Below are positions 50,201 through 61,766 of a stretch of 64,000 nt of DNA, one piece after another. A program made the position numbers and the translations under genes. Position 1 is the first letter of the stretch, and the number at the start of each line of letters is the position of its first letter. The notes under the pieces are model-generated. The model was not told the DNA's origin and searched no databases. It worked only from the letters and a program-made list of their open reading frames with translations. The stretch is taken from positions 77,995,722 through 78,059,721 of the forward strand of contig NC_090696.1 of NCBI RefSeq assembly GCF_040954835.1, read 5' to 3'. The stretch comes from Lepisosteus oculatus. Taxonomy: Eukaryota; Chordata; Actinopteri; Semionotiformes; Lepisosteidae.

Positions 50201-53065
50201 TCCTTCCTGCACGCCCCTGATCGCCAAACCCCCATCCTCACGGAGCTGGAGCCGGCCTGTGTGAGTTTCCCAGACCTGTCCGTGTGGCGTCAGCCAGTAC
50301 TTCAGCCCGGCGTCTGGAACAGAAAAGAAATGCATCGCCAGGTTAATTTAGCAGCTAGAAGAAGTTCTGTAGCCGAGAGCTCAGGTGGAGCAAAAACTAG
50401 GAGATGGCAGCCCTGCCAGCAGCTGAGTTTGAGAGCCCCAACAGCCCTGCTGGGTGACCTGTGATAAAACCAAAAATGACACTTGGATTTCAGCAGCTTT
50501 CTAGTTAAAATGCTGGTCCGCCAGGGGTCGGCAAGCAGGTGTAAGTCCTGATGTGGCTACAGGGTCTCAGCTCATCAGAATGTGAATGTAGAGATCGAGA
50601 TGGAGACAGTGGTGCAGTACATATGGACTGTGTACACGACCGAGCGATTTAACATTGGGATGTACAGCAAGTTCGGCTGTAGACCATACAGACCAAGATT
50701 TGCTCAATTTTCCTTTAAATGTTTTTTTTTTTTCTTCAAAAGTAGTAGCGAACATATCCTAAAAACAATCCACGAGCGTCCTTATCTTTGAGTACCTTGA
50801 TCTGAGATCCCACAAGGAAGGACCGTGTGCCGCCCAGTGCGCGTGGTCACTGCTCGAGGAGGTCCGGGCTCGCCGCCGGGCCTCTTGCAGGAGAGCTCGG
50901 ACTCTCCCAGGGTCAGCAGGTCTCTCCCAGCCAGGCCCGCTGGCTCCTCGCACACAAGGGGCCAGGACTGCTGCGATGCACCCCTGATAGAGGCCAAGCA
51001 CCTCTTCACTGCCAGGAGCCCACAGTCACAGAGCCAGCTGTTGTTCCTCAAGTCCACTCTCAAACCGGGGAGGGTCAGCGAAACACAGGCGGACGCTGGG
51101 ATGGTGGTCAGTGCATTATAGCTGAGATCCAAGACCTGGTGTTGCGAGGGGATGAACAGCCTGGATGTGATTTTAATTTACTTCTTAATTGTGCAGATAC
51201 AGAACGAGATGATTTATTGTATTACTAATCTTCTGTAACAGCTTCACAATCTCTCATAACAGCACAGAGTTGTTTTTTTTTGCTGAAAAACTCCTAAAGT
51301 GAGATGAATGTTTAAAAAGATGCTTTAAAGCAGTAGGTGATGGCCGCACCTAATATGGTATTTATTTTAAACACTAATATTTCATTTAATTTGACTAAAT
51401 ATGCAATTTAGACCCAAGATCTCCATTGTTGTGGTGTTTACTGTCAGCATATATTTAAAGTCGCATAAAACAAACCTAGGGCAAGTCTGTCTTTCATCAG
51501 CCAGGACAGCGATCGAGTTCTCTGCAGTAAGCACTTGACTATTAACAGTGCTGTCCTGTCCGCTGGCCGGGGCAGAGGTCGGCTCAAGTTACCTGTAACT
51601 GCCCCAGGTCCCTGAAGGCCGAGGGGTCGATGGCAGAGACCTCGTTGTGCTGCAGGAACACGGCTCTCAGCTCCGTGCAGTTCCGGAGGTCCTGCTGGCG
51701 GATGGCGGATATTTTGTTGCCGGACAGCTGCAGCACCCGCAGGGAGGGGCTCCGGCCCAGGCCTGGAAGAAGGACCAGCACCAGACCTTACTGCCCTCCT
51801 GCCCTCCTGCCCCTGGGCTGATCCTCCCTGGGGCCTGGCAAGCCAGAGTGAATCCTGATAGCAACTAAAATGCCCTCCCGGACGCCACAGGAGCAGTCTA
51901 AATTACTCACCAAAAATAACTGTTTAGTGTTTGGCAGAGAGTCTAGCTCAAGCCCAGTCTTTCCACATCAACAAGCACAACCCCCTGCACTTAGCTGGTC
52001 ATCTGCTGGTAAGTAAGTGACCAAGAGGCATGCATTCATCCTGAGGTCGAAATAAGGCTTTATTATAATCTGACACTTCAGCCTCGAGTCAGTAAGAGGG
52101 TCTAAGCATATTTGACAGCCATCATCCATCCACGGGGAACAGAAGAGCTGTACAGCAGCAGCTCTTTCTGCAATGCAAGGATGCCTGTGTTCCAGAGGTA
52201 AGTGGATGATTAAAATATCCTGGACGGAGAAGGCTATGCTGGAGATGATCCTCTGAAAGTGTAAGGATTTCCGATGCCCCTCATTCCACATTCCAACGGC
52301 CGGGCGGGAGGAGAATCGTTTGAAGAAACTCATTCATATATACCTCGCCTCGTGAAGTTTCAGGTCATGTGACGATAATTAATCTGGACCCCCTGCATTT
52401 CTCGCATGCGCACACCAAGGCTCTGTTACAGAAATCCCTGGGGTTTCACACAACGAAATTTGTCATAAAGTAAAGTTGATATATGACTTATAAACCATGA
52501 TAAACTGCATATATGACTATTTGACCTGGGCAAACATGCCTCTTATTAAACATGAACAAGTGTTTTTAACAACCATGGTTATTCATGGTTAAGATAAGCA
52601 TGGTTTTTAATAACGCCACCAAAAAAAAACTTTTCACATCAAAACGGAGCTCTTCCTTGGCTAAAGGAAGTAAACTCGGCCCCACGCCCACTCACCTGCA
52701 GGGATGTGTCTCAGCTGGTTCCTTTCCACCGACAGCAGCTGCAGATCGGGAGCCCAGGACACGCAGAGCCTCTCCCCGCTCCGGCGTGGGGTGTCAGGGG
52801 TCAGAGGGCGAGCGGGCTCCGGGCCCCCTGCCCCCCCCAGGCACAGCGACAGGCGCCTGATCATGTTGCCCCCGAGCCGGAGCTGCGCGACCCCGCGGAG
52901 GGCGTGTCGCCCGAGGTCCAGCACCGCGACGCGCGGGGGGAGCCGGCCGGGCAGGGCGGACAGCCCGGCGCCCGTGCAGTCCAGGACCGCCGGCCCGTCC
53001 CAGCGGCAGGGCCAGCAGTAGCACAGCGTGGACAGGGACAGCAGGAGCGCCGCGGCGGGGCCCAT
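47216..53065 (-). CDS. LRRC66: LRRC66-type leucine-rich repeat, Ig and transmembrane protein
   Basis: Four coding exons on the minus strand: 53065-52696, 51762-51593, 51135-50796 and 50313-47216. They join in frame to 1325 aa. The start has a perfect Kozak context (GCCACCATGG) and a signal peptide (MGPAAALLLSLSTLCYC). A leucine-rich amino-terminal cap and about four to five LRRs (LRVLQLSGNKISAI, LRAVFLQHNEVSAIDPSAFRDL, LDLSYNALTTIP) precede an LRRCT cap (about 212-263, NNSWLCDCGLL). Next is an Ig-like domain (Cys288, Tyr-Trp 299-300, DAGPYVC ending at Cys338). A transmembrane helix spans about 382-404 (FVLAVCLSVFITFICAFFIGV). The 920-residue acidic, Ser-rich cytoplasmic tail is one 3.1 kb exon. 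The gene name rests on position and strand between DCUN1D4 and SGCB plus the LRR-TM layout. Human LRRC66 is about 880 aa; its function is poorly known. A paralogous LRR-Ig protein is the alternative. Confidence 0.85.
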
Positions 53066-53317
53066 GGTGGCCCCGAAAAACACCATCTGACCTGGGACCC
53101 AGGGACCCGGCCCCTGGAGCTCCTGGTGCACGCCGCTGCAGGCCGGTCTACACACAGCTAACAACAACAACCCAGCAACAGAGGTGTTTTCTGTTTCTGA
53201 TAACTAGGAATTGAAATTCTGAAGAGAAATAGAGGAAAACATGCGTTTTTAATAACTCGAATCCTGCCTCCTCACGATTTGTGGTTGCCCAGATTAAACC
53301 TGAGGTTTGCGTTAGAT

Positions 53318-53861
53318 TAGGGTGACCAGGCGTCCTCTTTTTGAGACCTAAAATAACAGTCCGACTGGGATTTCTTTGAAAAAATCCCAAAAGTTTCCGG
53401 GATTTTGTGTTGCTCGTTACTCAGACTGTGTAAACAAACACAGGCCTACAGCTTCGTTCCACGCGTTACCGGTAGATGTTTTCAACTTACACGCAGCGAA
53501 GCTTGAGAAGGGTTTTTGCGAGTGTGCGGCTGTTTTTATGGCCATGGGAAATTCATTATATTTCAAAACGTTTACTTAAAAATAGATCTTAGGACTTCTC
53601 CTAAGTTATGATGGCTTCATTTTTTCCTCTGATTTTAAGACCTTTGTGTTAAAATGAAAAAAAAAAACTTGGTTTAAAATAGGGCTCTATTCTTGTTTTT
53701 ACCTTGTTTGCCATTATGGATGAGAAACAGCAACCCTGCAACTGTTTAAAAGTTTGCTAAGAAATTTAATAAAAACTTTGATTAGAAAAAAAAGATTACT
53801 TCGGAGGCATGTCGATTATCCCCCCGTCCTCTTTCTTGAAAACCAAAATATGGTCACCCTA
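53318..53861. mobile_element. hAT-like non-autonomous DNA transposon upstream of LRRC66
   Basis: The ends are inverted: tagggtgacca at 53318-53328 and its exact reverse complement tggtcacccta at 53851-53861. The subterminal parts also match partly (gtcctctttttgaga against cttgaaaaccaa after ctttct). The flanking 8-bp sequences cgttagat (53310-53317) and ctttagat (53862-53869) agree at 7 of 8 positions, as expected for an old hAT target-site duplication. The 544-bp interior has no transposase-like frame. It ends 253 bp upstream of the LRRC66 start codon, so it may contribute to that promoter. Confidence 0.75.
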
Positions 53862-53869
53862 CTTTAGAT

Positions 53870-55372
53870 CCACCATCGTGTCTGAACTGCAATCCGTCAC
53901 TTCTTCCACCTCCTCCTTAAAAAAAAAACTTAACAAATTGTGCGCCCAGGAAATTTGGTAATATAGTCTGTTATTCTGGAGGTTAAAATATATCCTGTTA
54001 TATTTGCATGTTAAACATGTCGTCAATAGACTTTTAATTACATTTCAAAAACACAAAGTCAAAGGATTTCAATGTAAATCAGTTTACAGGACTAACCAGA
54101 AAATAAAAAAAAACTATTTGGTTTAAAGAACTGATCACTTAATTGATAAAAGATCTTAATTCTATTAACTCTGATGCCTTAAATAGAACGAAATCACTGG
54201 CTTTTTTGTAAGACGTTCATACTTTCATTTGGGACACACGATACCTAATCATCATTTTCTTTCTCCAGTTTTCAGAATTGATATTCAACACTGAAACAGC
54301 TGGTTAATTTGGGTATCTGTGATCAAAATAAAAAAAAATAAAGCTATTTTATGAAGTGATTGAACACTCACCCCAGAAAACACCAAGCCTTCACAAAGGG
54401 CGGACAGTCTTGTGACTGCTTTCCTGAAATATGGTTCCTCATTCACTTTCCTACCTTAAACAACAGATCAAAGTCTGCTAGAGTGTTAAATCACTGTACC
54501 TATTCTGAGCAGCAGGTTCTCTGGCATAATTCACAAGCCTGAGTTAATGTCTTACCAGTCCTTCGGCTGAAGGCGCTGCAAATATATCAACACAATGAGT
54601 GCAAAAACAGTTAAGAACTTGGAGGACTTCTTAGCAGCAGTCTTAATGAAATGTATTTCAGATTTTGAACACTTGAAATTTTGTTTTACCATCATCAACA
54701 AGCCCCACGCTCAAGCTGGTCAGTGGCTAACCAGAGAGGTACTGTAGGAGTGAGAAAGGGGAATATTGCCTGATGCCAACTATGCACCACTTCTCCACAT
54801 AAGACGGCTCATTTTGTTGATGAAGCTCCAGGTTTTAGTTAAGGAAATGTCTCAGAACTGCAATTGAAAATGACCTCCAAATATCGGACTTGTAGCTGTG
54901 GGCCACGTTCACCTTACGGTCGTTTTGGAAAAAGTACTAAAGGGGACCCTGTGGACTGGTCCTGAATCTGGTGACTAGAATGAATTATGTGAATGGGAAC
55001 AGATAAAACTTTCTGTGTTCAGAAAATTCAGTGTTGCTGCTGAGACATGGGGTCTCTTCTACTGCTCCATGAGAACTAAGTACAAATAAATATACTAGCC
55101 TACAGTACATCCCACCGGCCAACACAGCCAGCGAGGTCAACACAGAACCAAAGTTCTCATGACAGCTTGATCAGCCCAATTACTCGAAGATGAAAAACCC
55201 AAAAGAGCTCGTTAAAGAATGGTCCGATTTGCAAACCACTGCTACTTTCGTTGCGCTCAGAAAATCTTGCGTTCCTTACTTTACCTTATCCCAGTAGTAT
55301 ATCGGTCAACACATATAAATAGTGCACAGACAATAAAGATGAACATCCTACAATTCACACAAAGCACTTTCA
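53870..55372. other. Spacer between the LRRC66-type gene and SGCB
   Basis: AT-rich sequence with no exon, repeat family or RNA gene that I recognise. The two minus-strand genes are read in the same direction across it. Confidence 0.6.
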
Positions 55373-55378
55373 TTTATT
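55373..55378 (-). terminator. Candidate SGCB polyadenylation signal
   Basis: The plus strand tttatt (minus AATAAA) lies 1.85 kb after the SGCB stop codon at 57226. A long 3' untranslated region is usual for SGCB; no other gene occupies 55373-57225. Confidence 0.4.
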
Positions 55379-57225
55379 AATGCAATCTGGTTAATCATTT
55401 GCATCTTTTCGGGATTTGAGTTACATGGAATTCTATCTTGAAACTGGATGGAAGTCCTCGATGTAACTGTGTTGGGAGACTGGGAGAGGAGAAAGTAACC
55501 GTGCTGTCTCTGCTTCTGTGTCCGAACCGATCCCGAGAGACCTCTGAGCACCAGGGCCCAGGACTCCAGAGCCAGCCACACTCCCAGGAATCACGCGCTC
55601 CTCAGAAAGGAGAAGGACACTAGCCTGCTCTGGGATTACTGTCCCGGCAGCAACAGGTTCATCGCCTTTGAACACCCTAATGAATGCACTGATGTTAAAA
55701 AATGAACAGTGTAACAGTCAAAATAAATTCTGAAACACAAATGGTCTTGGAAATAAAGAAGGAAGAAAAGGGTTATATTACACAACGTATCAGGCACCGG
55801 TTTTTCATAATACCAAATTTACAGTTCTCATGTCAATGAACATCTTAGTTCATGTCATTATTGTCTCACTGAAAACAAATCAGCTGACTTCTACAGTTTT
55901 TAAATTGGTGCATATGTACATTTAAAAAAAATAAAATAGGTATATAATGGACGGGTTGAAAGCACCTTCATTGGAACAATTTAAATCAAACCCTTTTGGC
56001 ACGGTTTAAGCACAGCTGGAAGGCCACTCACAGGCAGGTGTGAAAGCTAGGCAGCTGTAAGCCGGGGGCACATCTGGAGAGCGAGAGACAGGAAACGCCA
56101 GAGCTCAGTAACATGCTGACGAGAGCGAAGCTCCATCCCTTTCTCTCATCCGCACGCTCTCCAAGGATCTTCAACAGGGCAGCGTCGAGGCACGGACGTT
56201 TCACTTCAGGGACTTATCTCTGGGAACAACTGGACCACCTTTTCCACCGGCCCCCCAACGCTCCACAGAACGATGCGCATTAAAATCGAGGCTCTTGGGC
56301 TCCCGTGCGGCGTCTGTCCAGGACAGCCCACCTCCGAGGACAGATCGCCACGCAGACTCCCCCCACAGCTGCCCCCTGCCGTGGGTCTCCGGCTTTAAAG
56401 AACCCCCACACCCACACGCAACATTAATGGGATGAACAAGACGGCGATGGCACCAGTCTGTCCCTGCGTGTTGCTTACTAGGTTGAGCCGGGAGAAGGAG
56501 GTCCACGAGACCTGCCTGGCCGCCCCGAGAGCCACGGGCTTGCCGAGGTCATCACACACGTCTCCACGCCAAGGACGGCACTCACAGCACGCAGCGGCGC
56601 TCCAGCTGTTTGTCACATACACACAGCCGCATGCACTTCCCGGGAGTACACCGGGCAGGAAAGAAAAAGAAGAGGCGTTGGAAGGTGGAAATACAGAGCA
56701 GTAACTGCGGTGTCTTTGGTGGCGCAGAAGCAAGCGAGCAGAAGGGCCAGGTGCAGAGGGAGGAGCACACTCTCGGTCACAGGCCTGCTGGAAGCGCTGA
56801 CAGCGGGGGCTCTCTCTCCCGAGATCTGCATGCGCCATCATGCTTCAGGTTCATTCTGCGTACGTCACAACACGCAGTTTTGTCATACAACTGAGATTTC
56901 AACAGAAACGTCAGAAACGGCTGAAAATGAATCAACGGATTTGAGGTTCTGTTCTCAGCTTTTGGACAAGCCCCAACGGCTCTGTCCCGGACGCTGCACA
57001 CTGTTCCTGCAGGACGCAAAAGCCCGAAAAAATAATTCTGAGAGTCGGGGAACACGCGGAGGGCTGGGTTCGGAATGCCACGCGCCGGAGTTTCGGAAGT
57101 GAGAGCCTGGCCTGTCAGCGGGTGCCCAGGCCGGACTGCGGGCGACAGTGCGCCAGTGAAAGCCTTCCAGCTGTCCTTGCCCCTGTCTCCAAGGCCCGGA
57201 TATTCTGCCCCGAGACTGCGGGGCC

Positions 57226-60200
57226 TCAGTGAGCCGCCCCGCACGGGTTGTCGGAGGTCTGGCAGCCCATGTTCTGGTTCTTCACCTGGACCCGGAACAG
57301 CGTCCCGTCCGCACACATGCACAGCTTGTAGCGCTCCAGGCCCTCGTCGAACAGCAGCTCCCCGCTGGCCGAGGAGTTGGGGATCCGGGAGGGGCTGACC
57401 ATGACCGAGCCGTTGAGCACGATGCTGTTCTCCTGGAAGGCGAGGCACACACATTTAGGAGGGCCACAATGAAACTCATTCCTCCTCCCTCACTTGGTTT
57501 GCAGTGCACAGACACCGACGCCATCGTGTGCTCAGCTCCGCCTCCAAAAGCTCGGCCGATCACACCAGAGGCGTTGTGCTCGACATAAGATTACAGGTGA
57601 CATCACAACGCACTGCCGTGCAATCCGCAACAGCAGGAGAACAAACTACACTAGACTATTAAATAGTAAAAACAATGAAATAATCCGCTCAGCCACGTTG
57701 CTGAAGCCAATACTGCGGCTTCTCTCCAGGGCCAGCAGGTCGAGATCTTCAGATCAACGAGCTACCGGAGACCAGCCGGGCCGAACGGCTCCTCTCGGCC
57801 GCAGCTGTTCACCTCACCGGGAGGTCGGCGAGCGGAGCCAGGCCGATGAGCGGGCCTGTCTGTAGGGCGGAGGAGGGGGCGGCGGGCCGGACTGGCACGG
57901 CGCGGAGACGGAGCGGGCGCCGCGGCGACAGGTACTCACCGCCTTCAGCTCGATGTCTCCTCCCATCCGGAACTCCACGGTCTTGCCCATGATGAAGACG
58001 CCCTCGTTCCCGCGCACGATGGCCTTGCCGTCCACCCTGATGGTGAGGTCGCTGGAGGCGTTGCTGGTGATCTGCGAACAGGAAAAGACAGGCGGCGGGG
58101 GGTCGTGAAGCCGTTTCCACAACAAGGCCCTGCGGCTTTCTAAGAAGAACCGGGAGACGAGCCGGCGGCTGTCTGGGCAGGAGGTAACATGAGACATCAA
58201 GGCTATCGGGCCCGGGAGGCGCTGAGCTCTCTGGATAACCGACTGACTCCCGGCGCCTACGCACAGCAGTCGTGCACACACTCATCCGTCATCTGCGCGG
58301 CGGTCACAGGCCTGGCCTGACAAGGGCCCTGCTCGGGGCCGGGAACGCACCCTCTCCGTGGACGCCTTCCGGACGCTCAGGACCTTCACGCCCTTGGGCA
58401 GGTGGAACTCGTGGTTGTCGAAGTCGGTGCTGAAGAAGGTGCTGTGGCTGCGCGGGTCCACGAAGGACATGCCGACGTCACTGGTGATGGAGGTCTTGTC
58501 CTTGTCCACGCTCAGCGTGGTCGTCCCCTGCTGGAACACCACCTGCAGCGCACAGGAGAGCGCGTGACCCCTCGCTCCGAGACTTACCCACAAACCTTAC
58601 GGAACCTGTATGCCTACAGATACAGGAGGCGCATGATTTCAACTGAGGTCAACACGTGTTCAGAGTAAGTAATAGGTTTATTCCTTTGTAGCCTACGCAT
58701 GCTGATGCAGCTATCCACCTGAACTACTTGTTTAGAATAATGTATTTTTTTAATAATAATCGCTTACACTTATATAGTGCATTTCTGGAAACTCCACTCA
58801 AAGCGCTTTACAGGTCATGGGGATCCCCTCCACCAACAGCTGTGTGCAGCCCCAACTGGATGATGCACCAGTACACTCCTCACTCCTCAGTGGGGAGGAG
58901 AACAGAGTGATGAAGCCAGTTCAGAGATGGGGATTATTAGGAGGCCATGAATGGTAAAGACCAGGGGGGGAATTTGGCCAGGACACCGGGGTGACACCCC
59001 TACTCTTTTTGAGATTTTTAATGACCACAGAGAGTCAGAATCTCAGTTTTATATCTCATCCAAAGGACTGCGCCTGTTTACAGTATAGTCTCCCCATCAC
59101 TATACTGGGGCCTTAGGACCCACACAGACCACAGGGTGAGCGCCCCCTACTGGCCCCACTAACACCTCTTCCAGCAGCAGCCTCAGCTCTCCCAGGAGTC
59201 TCCCCTCCAGGTCCTGACCAGGCTCACACTGCTGGGCTCCAGTGGGCGGCCAGCTGGGAGCTGCAGGGGGATACAGCTGCTGCCAGCTGGTCCGCACGAC
59301 TCCTCAGCATCTCTGCGGCGTGCGCTCGCTCTCCGGTCTCGCCGCTGGGGGGCGCTCTCACTCACCGGCTGGTTGTTGCCGGTGAGGACCAGGTTCTCGT
59401 TCCTCCTGCCGCCCACGGTGCTCTTGTGCAGCGGGTGCACCACCCCCATGTCCGCCTTCTGCTTGAACCTCAGCAGGCCGCTCTGGTGGAACTCCACGCT
59501 GTCGCAGCCGTTCGGCCCGATCCGGATCACGGCCCAGATGACGAGGGTGATCTGCAGGGAAGAGAGCGAGGCGGCCGTCACGCGCCCCCCCGCCGGAGAG
59601 ACCCCCGGCGGATTCGGGCGCCCCTCCGAGAGCCCGCGGGCAGCCTGAGGGCACACGGCCCCCGTCCAGCTCAAGCCGCAGGGTGCCAGCCAGCGCTGAG
59701 GAAACACGACCCCTCCGCACGGAGCCCGGCTCAAACCCGGGACCGCGGACCGCCAGCCGACACGCCGGACCCCCCCCGATTCCACCTCCCCGTCAGGCGC
59801 CGCGGTGACCCCCGGCCACGCGCTACGTACGATGAGGTTGACGAGGGCCAGCAGGAAGAGCAGGACGATGACGCAGATGGCCAGGCTGCCCTTGCGGCCC
59901 CGCAGGCCCGTCTTGTGCAAGCGCTCCTCCTCGATGGGCACGTACCCCGCCCGGAAGTTGCTGTTGTGCTCCTTGTTGCTGGTCCTGCGCTCGATGGCCT
60001 TCTCCCGCATGGACCTCTTCACCGGCCCGTTGGAGCTGGGCTGGGCGTGGGCGTGGGAGGGACAGGACAAGAGAGCGTCACCCGGGCTGCGGGCCGAAGC
60101 CAGAGAGCGTGTTCGCAAACCACAGGACAGTGGGGTGTGGGGGTCCCCTCACACGAGTAAATAACGCAAGCTCTCACGCTGCTGTTACCCCAGCTGCGCC

Positions 60201-60583
60201 ACTCGGGGTTCACGCCCACACGGTGTAATCGGGAATCACGCACTCCCGCCCCGCACGGCGGCGGGTGTCAGGCAGCGCGCAGCTGAGGCTGCACGAAACA
60301 GGCAGCGGCGCTTGAGTCACATTTTCCACGGTCTCGTTACCAAAAAAAAACCTAACACACACAGACACACACACACAGGCAGAGATCTGGAAAGGGGGAT
60401 GGCTAAAGACGACGCACACAACACGAACACGGGAGGAGGCCGCACCGATACAGCAGCTTCAGAAAATATAATGACTTTTATCCACAGCAGCGGACAACGC
60501 TCGGACAAGGCTCTCACACACGCACACGAGTAGGGGAAAAAAAACACTTCTCCCGTCCCACAACCGACCTGCTCGGACGCCAT
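57226..60583 (-). CDS. SGCB: Beta-sarcoglycan, complete
   Basis: Six coding exons on the minus strand: 60583-60569, 60040-59831, 59551-59366, 58542-58351, 58071-57940 and 57432-57226. Every exon is a whole number of codons and joins to 313 aa (human 318). It is a type II membrane protein: a basic cytoplasmic head (SMREKAIERRTSNKEHN), a transmembrane helix at about 58-83 (LAICVIVLLFLLALVNLI continuing into exon 3) and a large extracellular domain. The four carboxyl-terminal cysteines in CMCADGTLF and MGCQTSDNPC are kept. Sequons are at Asn205, Asn252 and a new one at Asn264; the site human has at NKT is DKT here (residue 152). Family role: part of the sarcoglycan complex linking dystrophin to laminin in muscle; human defects cause limb-girdle muscular dystrophy R4. 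Human exon 1 has an Ala run after the start; here it is only MASEQ. Intron 3 holds an L2-tailed repeat. Confidence 0.97.
58744..59150 (-). mobile_element. L2-tailed SINE/LINE repeat, copy 3, in SGCB intron 3
   Basis: Read on the plus strand it is reversed: taataataatcgcttacact, then atatagtgc, actcaaagcgctttacaggt and ttattaggaggccatgaatg. These are the complements of the (TTA)n end, the GCGCTATATAA and AAAGCGCTTTGAGT tail motifs and the 'catggcctcctaataat' segment of copies 1 and 2. It continues through 'accggggtgacacccctact' to about 59150. Confidence 0.75.
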
Positions 60584-61694
60584 GACGCCGCCTGGTCTCC
60601 GCCGCTCTGCGGAGTGACAGCTGGGACCGACCCGGGCCAGACCACCCGCGCCCTGCCCGGGCCGCCGTGCGGGACAGCCCACGGCACGGCCCACGCCCAC
60701 GCCCGCGGGCTGGTCAGGGATCCGTGGCACGCGTGAAATATTCGGGAACACCCATAGCCCGAGTTTAAACCGGCTCCGGACACGGACTGCGGATCCCGGA
60801 ATGGTAGAGTCCGGGAGCCGCCTAGCCAATAGGAAAAGGGAGGTTTCGGGAATGCCGTGTTCCCTAAAAAAAGACAATCCCAAATAGGAATTGTGCCCGG
60901 CTGGTGTTCAGCTCCGGGTCGTCTGTTTTCAGTTACTGCCCCCACTAGAGCTCCGGCTTCCTTAAGCGCCTCATATTATCGGCACTATTATTATCCTGAC
61001 TGTTGACGGTGTTATTACCCTGCGCTCAACATTTGCTGTGTAGCATCGCCAGTTACTTAACGATCAGCGTTTTCCATATCGTGTGTATAGCTTTTTCTAA
61101 AATAAATAAATAAAAAGCATTGGTGTAGGTCGTTCTTATAATTATCGATCCGTTATACATAAAGAATACAGTGACTGTGTTTTGGAATCATGAAATAATC
61201 GTGGTTCCTTCACGCCCGGTCCACACGTAATGTTGCGTACTATTAATGTGATGACTCTGTGCGTAACGGCAGAGTAGTCTTAAACTACCGAGGCGAACCA
61301 ATACCCAGTAGTTGGTCTGACAGCGTGGTGTCATTTTTTATTTTTTTGGGGAAAAAAGGGGGAAATAAATCTCAGCGTTTAGGCACCTGACCGTGTGTAC
61401 AGTACAGGAGGTGTGTAGTTAGACGCAACAGTGGGCGCCGCGCACACGGCTTGTTTGCATCACGGAGGTGCGTGTAACCAACGCGGGCAGGCGTGCAGAC
61501 AGCGTGTGTTTATCATAAAAGCACCGCCGGGTCGCCTCGACCAGCGAGCGAGCAGCACCGTGCGCCCACCTGCAGATCCCCTCCTCCTCCTCCTCCATCC
61601 TGGGAAATGGCGTTGCTACAACTGAAGCGGCGCTTGGCGTCCGTGGTAGCATCGGCAGACGTCAGGGGCTGTGCTGCTGCTGCACACCCCCGCG
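60584..61694. promoter_or_regulatory. Divergent SGCB/SPATA18 intergenic promoter
   Basis: The two start codons are 1184 bp apart and point away from each other. On the SGCB side there is a CCAAT sequence at 60826-60830 (plus strand) in GC-rich DNA. The central part (about 61000-61400) is AT-rich and shows nothing recognisable. Human SGCB and SPATA18 are also divergent. Sharing of elements is inference. Confidence 0.5.
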
Positions 61695-61700
61695 TATAAA
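61695..61700 (+). promoter_or_regulatory. SPATA18 TATA box
   Basis: A TATAAA in cgcgtataaatgcc lies 67 bp upstream of the SPATA18 start codon, so transcription would start near 61725 with a 5' leader of about 40 nt. Confidence 0.5.
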
Positions 61701-61766
61701 TGCCGGGAGCCCCGCTGCCCTGCCATTGAGCTGCTGGGGCAGACCGGGGCTGGAGCAGCAGCAGCG

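Noticed and set aside
49919-50464. 181-codon plus-strand frame
   Set aside because: It is antisense to the transmembrane and Ig region of the LRRC66-type exon and has no family similarity.
53066-53170. Upstream in-frame Met codons that would lengthen the LRRC66-type protein
   Set aside because: The Met at 53065 has a perfect Kozak context and directly precedes a standard signal peptide. The longer start would bury the signal peptide.
59426-60160. 244-codon plus-strand frame
   Set aside because: It is antisense to SGCB exons 2 and 3 in GC-rich DNA.
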